NCBI GenBank assembly: GCA_948815685.1
Contig: CAQJOC010000071.1
Location: 1 to 5,907 of the forward strand
Source: an uncultured Eubacteriales bacterium
GTDB lineage: Bacteria > Bacillota > Clostridia > Oscillospirales > Acutalibacteraceae
Length of the DNA: 5,907 nucleotides
Direction of reading: 5' to 3'
How positions within the stretch are numbered: position 1 is the stretch's first letter; each line of letters opens with the position of its first letter. A program made the translations under genes and the position numbers. This document shows positions 1 through 5,907 of this stretch, piece by piece. The notes below the pieces were generated by a model. It was given only the letters and a program-made list of their open reading frames with translations, was not told where the DNA came from and searched no databases.

Positions 1-15
1 ATTTAAATTTTGTTA

Positions 16-73
16 AGGGAAGAAAAAATATTAATAGATAATTTATTAATGTAAATTCTTCTTCCCTCTTTTT
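16..73 (+). terminator. Putative intrinsic terminator of an upstream unit
   Basis: AGGGAAGAA (16-24) is complementary to TTCTTCCCT (59-67), giving a 9-bp outer stem. Inside it ATTAATA (30-36) pairs with TATTAAT (44-50) around a 7-base loop, and a short T run (69-73) follows the outer stem. The shape and T run suit termination of rightward transcription entering from outside the window. It lies about 60 bases before the putative rRNA promoter, which supports a boundary between two transcription units. The internal loop is asymmetric and the T run is only five bases, so the call is moderate. Confidence 0.45.
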
Positions 74-132
74 CGTCCAATTCCTTCATATTTATGTTAA
101 AACTTAGTCTAAACTCTCATTTAAATACCCTA

Positions 133-161
133 TTGACTTTTAAAAAAGTATATGCTATAAT
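133..161 (+). promoter_or_regulatory. Sigma70-type promoter for the 23S-5S operon
   Basis: A -35 hexamer TTGACT (133-138) is separated by exactly 17 bases from a perfect -10 hexamer TATAAT (156-161). The -10 is preceded by TGC (153-155), which forms an extended -10 element. This is the best promoter match in the window and points toward the 23S gene. Initiation would be expected at about 167-170, giving a leader of roughly 510 bases. I found no recognisable boxA or boxB antitermination element. The spacing and both hexamers are seen directly; assignment to the rRNA operon is inference from orientation and the lack of any other gene before 23S. Confidence 0.7.
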
Positions 162-526
162 TGATTTGTTCGGAAGACAAAATTAAAAATATAAATTTAT
201 CTATAACATATTATATTATATAATGATATATTTTATTGTATGTTTTAATTAATATTATTTATTTTAATTAGTTTTACATAAGTTTTATTTATACTACTAT
301 AAGTAAAAGTTTTTCCGTGGGTTGTTTTTTATTGTGAATAGTAATAATCAATGCTGAAAAGTAAGTACAAACGAATATTAGATATAATTTAATTATCAAT
401 TAAATGTGTTTATTCATTATTTTAATTTATTAACTAAATATATCTTCTAAGTTAATGTATGAATCTAATAATATAATCTATTATATAGAGATAATTTATT
501 TAATATTTATCTATTAAATTTGGAAT

Positions 527-562
527 TAATTATTAATCTAATTATTAATCTAATTATTAATT
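527..562. repeat. Three tandem 12-base repeats
   Basis: The unit TAATTATTAATC occurs at 527-538 and 539-550 exactly, and a third time at 551-562 with the last base changed to T. It lies just before the 5' arm of the pre-23S processing stalk. Such a short array in AT-only DNA probably arose by replication slippage and may vary in copy number between strains. No function is evident. Confidence 0.85.
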
Positions 563-568
563 CTATCA

Positions 569-605
569 TATAGATTTAAATCTATATATAGTTTATATCT
601 TTCAA
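569..605 (+). other. Pre-23S processing stalk, 5' arm
   Basis: This segment pairs with 3456-3493 on the other side of 23S. The paired blocks are 569-580 with 3482-3493 (12 bp including one G-U), 582-593 with 3469-3480 (12 bp) and 597-605 with 3456-3464 (9 bp). They are interrupted by a T-T mismatch and a small 3x4 internal loop. In bacteria, long helices that bring together the two ends of 23S are the substrate of RNase III. The pairing shows that leader, 23S and trailer form one primary transcript. The outer part is also self-complementary (568-587), so a competing local hairpin is possible. Confidence 0.8.
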
Positions 606-680
606 CTCTTAAGTATATATATTATATATTATAAAATATAATAATTTCATATTATTATATTATATAATAATTATATTCTT

Positions 681-3452
<2,772 letters not shown>

Positions 3453-3455
3453 GAA

Positions 3456-3493
3456 TTGAAAGATTGATAACTATATATAGTTTTAAGTCTATA
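3456..3493 (+). other. Pre-23S processing stalk, 3' arm
   Basis: This begins only a few bases after the mature 23S end and is complementary in three blocks to 569-605 upstream of 23S (described there). With the 23S terminal helix (683-690/3443-3450) it closes the whole 23S domain, the usual architecture for RNase III release of pre-23S from the primary transcript. Confidence 0.8.
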
Positions 3494-3630
3494 GAGATAA
3501 AATCAAAAAAAACAAAAAAATAGAAAAATAGAAAATCAAAAAAAAAAAAAAAAAACGAAAGACAAAAAAACGGATTAATCACATTGATTATGTATACTAT
3601 TTAATACGGGAACATAATTATTTTTTTATG
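3494..3630 (+). other. 23S-5S spacer with poly(A) tract
   Basis: This transcribed spacer contains no tRNA and no open reading frame. From about 3497 to 3571 it is nearly all A on the + strand and includes an uninterrupted run of 18 A (3538-3555). After that, TAATCA (3576-3581) pairs with TGATTA (3585-3590) as a small hairpin with a 3-base loop. A T run lies at 3621-3627. The A-rich half would be single-stranded in the precursor RNA and lies between the 23S stalk and the 5S stem, so it may serve as an unstructured nuclease-accessible linker; that role is inference. Confidence 0.7.
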
Positions 3631-3643
3631 AACTGTCCTTAAA
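3631..3643 (+). other. 5S processing stem, 5' arm
   Basis: This 13-base arm, containing CTGTCCTTAAA (3633-3643), is the exact reverse complement of 3764-3776 on the other side of 5S. Together they place mature 5S on a perfect 13-bp stalk. It is the expected substrate of an endonuclease maturing 5S, and it also forms the stem of the terminator described at 3764-3781. Confidence 0.8.
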
Positions 3644-3645
3644 TA

Positions 3646-3761
3646 GCTTGGTAACTATTGCATTATGGAACCACTCAATACATTCCGAACTTGCAAGTGA
3701 AACATAAGTTGCGCCGATGGTACTCCATTTTTAAATGTGGGAGATTAGGTCATTGCCAAGC
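3646..3761 (+). rRNA. 5S ribosomal RNA
   Basis: 5S rRNA is a large-subunit component bound by ribosomal proteins L5, L18 and L25-type partners. The ends were set from helix I: GCTTGGT (3646-3652) pairs with GCCAAGC (3755-3761) with one G-U pair. This gives 116 nt, close to the usual 115-120. Internally, CATTCCGAACTTGCAAGTGAAAC matches the conserved loop B/helix III pattern and GCGCCGATGGTACTCC matches the conserved loop A/helix II and loop E side. It follows 23S by about 190 bases and is enclosed by a 13-bp flanking inverted repeat, so it is the last gene of the 23S-5S transcript. Exact mature ends may differ by one or two bases. Confidence 0.95.
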
Positions 3762-3763
3762 TT

Positions 3764-3781
3764 TTTAAGGACAGTTTTTTT
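3764..3781 (+). terminator. 5S-enclosing stem with T run (operon terminator)
   Basis: Bases 3764-3776, which include TTTAAGGACAG (3764-3774), are the exact reverse complement of 3631-3643. They overlap the start of a run of seven T (3775-3781). No separate hairpin follows 5S. The natural reading is that the long stem carrying folded 5S at its tip acts as the terminator hairpin, or that the 3' arm and U tract otherwise mark transcript release. The geometry is seen directly. Termination is inference, because the loop of this hairpin is the whole 5S rRNA. Confidence 0.6.
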
Positions 3782-4271
3782 GTTGTATTGTGTTGAATTT
3801 TAAAAAGAATTATGTATTTAACCTCAACCTTACTTTTTTATTATGCAAAAATTCATTGAAAAATATGAATAAAATAGTTTTTTTATATAAAAAGCTAAAA
3901 AACCATAAAAAACTATAAAAACCATAGAACTATAAAAATATAATTTTCCACACAATTCTGAATCTTACTGTAAAATAATTTAAACTTTTAATATTTTTAA
4001 TATTTCTAATGATGGAAATATAGCTAGATATGCCCTCTGTTAAAAATGTTAAAAGCTATTGTTTTTTGTAATATTTGTTTTTGTGGATAATTTTTATGTA
4101 GGAGGTCTGTTGTTTAGTTAGATTATATAGAGGGACTAAGTGTTGTATTGGCATTTAACATTGTAACTTAAACAATTTACTTTCAATTATTATATATAAC
4201 ACTATTGTATTATAATAATTAGTTATTATTATAACAAATGTATTTAAATTATAATAATAAATATTACAAAA
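3782..4271. other. AT-rich intergenic region, no gene seen
   Basis: There is no supportable gene on either strand. Start codons here open only very short frames, for example 17 codons from an ATG near 3864 and 14 codons from one near 4046. A Shine-Dalgarno-like GGAGG (4101-4105) is followed only by a TTG frame that stops after three codons, so it may be a decayed gene start or chance. An imperfect repetition of the CATAAAAAACTATAAAAAC type lies at about 3890-3942. Several TATAAT-like hexamers occur just before the protein gene (for example 4250-4255) but none has a convincing -35 partner, so the gene's promoter cannot be fixed. The TGTTGTATTG decamer occurs at both 3781-3790 and 4141-4150. 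Confidence 0.6.
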
Positions 4272-5546
4272 ATGATTGAAAAAATTATCTTTTCTGGACA
4301 AATTTTAAGAAAAATATCTTCGCCGGCAATTGATTGGTTTTATAATTTATTATCTCTCCCCATAAAAAGCATAACAAATCTACCGGTTTATTGTTGTATA
4401 AATTCAGACTTTTATAAAGTAAAATATGATGACTATATTGGCTTTGATGTGAAAAATTTTTATAGTTTTTATAATTTAAACTATTCTAATCATCTTTCTA
4501 AAAAAGAACTAGACAATTTATGGAGTAGTATATTCTATAATACAGAGTATAATGAATTAGCCTATGAATATATCCATAAAATATTTGGAAATTCTTTAGT
4601 AATAACCCATGAAGCATCTGAATTACTTTTAACAGCTTTTAATTATTTTGATATTCCCTACATAGATATAAATACTGATCCAATTCGTTTTCTTGAAGAT
4701 CAAATGTTTTGTTTTAGAAGTAATAATAGAGAAATATATGAAAAAATATTAAAATATAAATATCCGGAAGAAAATATTTATTTACAGGCTAATTATTTAA
4801 AAACATTAAATTTAAATGATCCTATTAATTTGGTGGATAATTCCGTATTATTTTGTGGACAAACCAACTGTGATAAAACTTTAATAGAAAAAGATACAAA
4901 AACAATTTATTCAATTTTAGATCATAGAGAAGATTTTAAAAGAGCTGTTGATGGCTATAGTAAAATATATTATAAAAGACATCCCTATGTTAAAAATGAT
5001 AGTAAAATAATACAATTCATTAAATCATTAAATGATGTGGAAATAATAGATACAAATATCTATAAATTATTCTCCTCAAAGGAAATAAAAAAAGTTGTTT
5101 CAATATCATCTGGTGTTTCAATGGAGGGAAAATACTTTGGAAAAGAATGTGTTTCTCTATTAAGAGAAAGTATACCGATGCAATATAAAAATACTTTTGA
5201 TGAAAATAAATTTATAAGTGTTTTTGGTGATTATTTTTCTTTAAATTTTTGGTCAGATATTCTATCTCCTGCTATAGAAACAAAAAAATTCGATAAAATT
5301 ATAAACTTCTCTAATTTAACCAATAAATTGAGAAATAGTAGAGGATATAAAACCTATTGGGGTTATGAAGATCCAGAACAGGAAATTATAAAGGAAGATA
5401 TAAAGAGAAAATTTCATTTAACATCAACGGGTATTGTATATAATATTTTAAAAGCAATAAATAATTGTATTGTAAAATTTTGTTGTTGTTTTTTATTTAA
5501 TAAAAAAAATAGACAAATTTTTAGAAAAAAATATTTGATACTATAG
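4272..5546 (+). CDS. Capsular polysaccharide synthesis-type putative glycosyltransferase
   Basis: This encodes a 424-residue protein without an N-terminal signal peptide, so the catalytic part is probably cytoplasmic. I do not recognise an exact orthologue. The layout resembles the capsule synthesis/export glycosyltransferases (KpsC/KpsS/LipB-like and related surface-glycan enzymes). It has a first half with THEASELLL (112-120) and DINTDPIRFLEDQMF (132-146). A KRHPYV segment (235-240) looks like the K-x-HP motif of these enzymes. SISSGVSMEGKYFGKE (277-292) resembles their nucleotide-sugar binding S-S-x-x-x-E-G motif, and FGDYFSLNFWSDILSP (318-333) follows. A hydrophobic or amphipathic stretch (about 387-409, with CCC at 404-406) and a Lys/Arg-rich tail (411-420) could attach it to the inner membrane face. 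The ATG at 4272 is the first in frame and lacks a Shine-Dalgarno sequence. Codon use is strongly AT-ending like its surroundings. It stands alone, with no export or sugar-nucleotide genes nearby. The real frame is secure; the family assignment is moderate and the substrate is unknown. Confidence 0.85.
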   Translation: MIEKIIFSGQILRKISSPAIDWFYNLLSLPIKSITNLPVYCCINSDFYKVKYDDYIGFDVKNFYSFYNLNYSNHLSKKELDNLWSSIFYNTEYNELAYEYIHKIFGNSLVITHEASELLLTAFNYFDIPYIDINTDPIRFLEDQMFCFRSNNREIYEKILKYKYPEENIYLQANYLKTLNLNDPINLVDNSVLFCGQTNCDKTLIEKDTKTIYSILDHREDFKRAVDGYSKIYYKRHPYVKNDSKIIQFIKSLNDVEIIDTNIYKLFSSKEIKKVVSISSGVSMEGKYFGKECVSLLRESIPMQYKNTFDENKFISVFGDYFSLNFWSDILSPAIETKKFDKIINFSNLTNKLRNSRGYKTYWGYEDPEQEIIKEDIKRKFHLTSTGIVYNILKAINNCIVKFCCCFLFNKKNRQIFRKKYLIL

Positions 5547-5777
5547 GTTTGTGTTGTTTTTTATGTAAAAAGAAGTTGTAAAATTTTGTAAAAAGGATAA
5601 TTTAATGAAGGTTTGTTTGTGGTTGGTAAACTGTTGGTTAGGTGTAAGTTTTTATTGATTTTTACAATGTTAGTTAAAATAAAAATAGAGATCAAAAAAT
5701 AGAAATAGGTCTTCATATATAATTTTATCTTGACTTTAAAACTGATATTTCTTAATATAATCATATATCTATAAATT
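5547..5777. other. Intergenic region before tRNA-Arg
   Basis: No secure gene is present. On the + strand, an ATG at 5605 has an AAGGA-like sequence 7 bases before it but opens only 17 codons. On the - strand, 5561-5764 is open for 67 codons. An internal Met at 5716-5714 would give a 51-residue product beginning with a signal-peptide-like hydrophobic stretch. Neither has enough support to be called a gene. The + strand is notably G/T-rich and C-poor at about 5606-5647. No clear terminator hairpin for the preceding protein gene was found. Confidence 0.5.
5730..5761 (+). promoter_or_regulatory. Candidate promoter for tRNA-Arg
   Basis: TTGACT (5730-5735), the same -35 hexamer as the rRNA promoter, lies upstream of a -10 region containing TAATATAAT (5753-5761). 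With TAATAT (5753-5758) as -10 the spacer is 17 bases; the better-looking TATAAT (5756-5761) would give a long 20-base spacer. Initiation at about 5765-5768 would leave a 5' leader of only 10-13 bases before the tRNA. The position is convincing, but which -10 is used is uncertain. Confidence 0.5.
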
Positions 5778-5854
5778 GTCTTTGTAGCTCAGTTGGATAG
5801 AGCGACAACCTCCTAAGTTGTAGGTCGGCGGTTCGAATCCGCCCAGGGACACCA
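5778..5854 (+). tRNA. tRNA-Arg, anticodon CCT, with encoded CCA
   Basis: This reads the arginine codon AGG. All arms fold. The acceptor stem is GTCTTTG (5778-5784) with CAGGGAC (5844-5850), including two G-U pairs. The D stem is GCTC/GAGC (5787-5790/5800-5803). The anticodon stem is ACAAC/GTTGT (5805-5809/5815-5819), with the loop CTCCTAA placing CCT at 5812-5814. The T stem is GGCGG/CCGCC around TTCGAAT. The discriminator is A5851 and CCA is encoded (5852-5854). Arg identity is supported by the anticodon and by an acceptor similar in form to E. coli tRNA-Arg(CCT). It appears to be a single-gene unit; only a weak AT-rich sequence ending in a T run at the window edge follows it. Confidence 0.97.
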
Positions 5855-5907
5855 TTTTCTCGTATTAATTCATAATTTTATGGAATGTTAAAAATTTAAA
5901 GTTTTTT

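Larger units (their letters stand above)
162..680 (+). other. Gene-free AT-rich rRNA leader
   Basis: This stretch contains no supportable open reading frame, tRNA or 16S rRNA sequence. In particular there is no 16S 3' terminus of the GGATCACCTCC type, so it is not an ordinary 16S-23S spacer with a 16S gene close by. It is almost pure A+T. The structured parts are the 12-base tandem repeats (527-562), a 20-base perfect palindrome (568-587) and the 5' arm of the 23S processing stalk (569-605). It is most simply read as the transcribed leader between the promoter at 133-161 and mature 23S. Confidence 0.6.

Noticed and set aside
162..680. 16S-23S internal transcribed spacer with tRNA genes
   Set aside because: No tRNA cloverleaf and no 16S 3' end are present, and a promoter opens the region.
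3860..3945. Repetitive CATAAAAAACTATAAAA stretch as a CRISPR-like or insertion sequence end
   Set aside because: The repetition is imperfect, very short and lacks spacers, terminal inverted repeats or a transposase.
4100..4120. Strong Shine-Dalgarno-like GGAGG at 4101-4105
   Set aside because: The only nearby start, TTG at 4110, reaches a stop after three codons, and the ATG of the protein gene is about 170 bases away, so it cannot serve either.
5605..5658. 17-codon + strand frame with an AAGGA-like upstream element
   Set aside because: Too short and without recognisable features; it could be chance in AT-rich DNA.
5855..5907. Possible terminator after tRNA-Arg (CATAA/TTATG with a T run at the window edge)
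   Set aside because: The stem is only five AT-rich base pairs with a 2-base loop and is separated from the T run, so it is not supportable.

Overview
The window is a stable-RNA locus from a very AT-rich bacterium. It holds a complete 23S rRNA gene (about 681-3452), a 5S rRNA gene (about 3646-3761), one protein gene of the capsular polysaccharide synthesis/export glycosyltransferase type (4272-5546) and a tRNA-Arg with anticodon CCT (5778-5854), all on the + strand. The remainder is spacer made almost entirely of A and T. The 23S carries the GACCAGGCC segment (about 938-946) that I associate with Alphaproteobacteria. Together with the base composition and the apparent absence of a linked 16S gene, this suggests an AT-rich, possibly host-associated alphaproteobacterium of the Rickettsiales or Holosporales kind. 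That placement is inference from memory, not a phylogeny.

Layout: bases 16-73 look like a terminator for something to the left. A near-consensus sigma70-type promoter (TTGACT, 17 bases, extended TGC-TATAAT) lies at 133-161. A leader of about 500 bases without genes follows, including three 12-base tandem repeats. Its last part (569-605) pairs over about 33 base pairs with 3456-3493 to form the processing stalk around pre-23S RNA. A spacer with an 18-A run leads to the 5S gene. The 5S is enclosed by a 13-bp perfect inverted repeat whose 3' arm runs into a T tract, so the same stem could both process 5S and end the transcript. No 16S 3' end (anti-Shine-Dalgarno region) is present in the 680 bases before 23S, so this looks like an independent 23S-5S unit, the split arrangement known in Rickettsiales.

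After about 490 bases of non-coding DNA comes the single protein gene, which has no clear ribosome binding site. About 230 bases later is tRNA-Arg(CCT), with a plausible promoter of its own. The rRNA operon, protein gene and tRNA appear to be three separate transcription units.

The points most worth attention are a G at the 23S position equivalent to E. coli A2059 (a macrolide-binding base), the free-standing 23S-5S operon, the combined 5S processing stem/terminator, and an isolated surface-polysaccharide-type gene between RNA genes. I saw no CRISPR array, insertion sequence or clear new multi-gene system.
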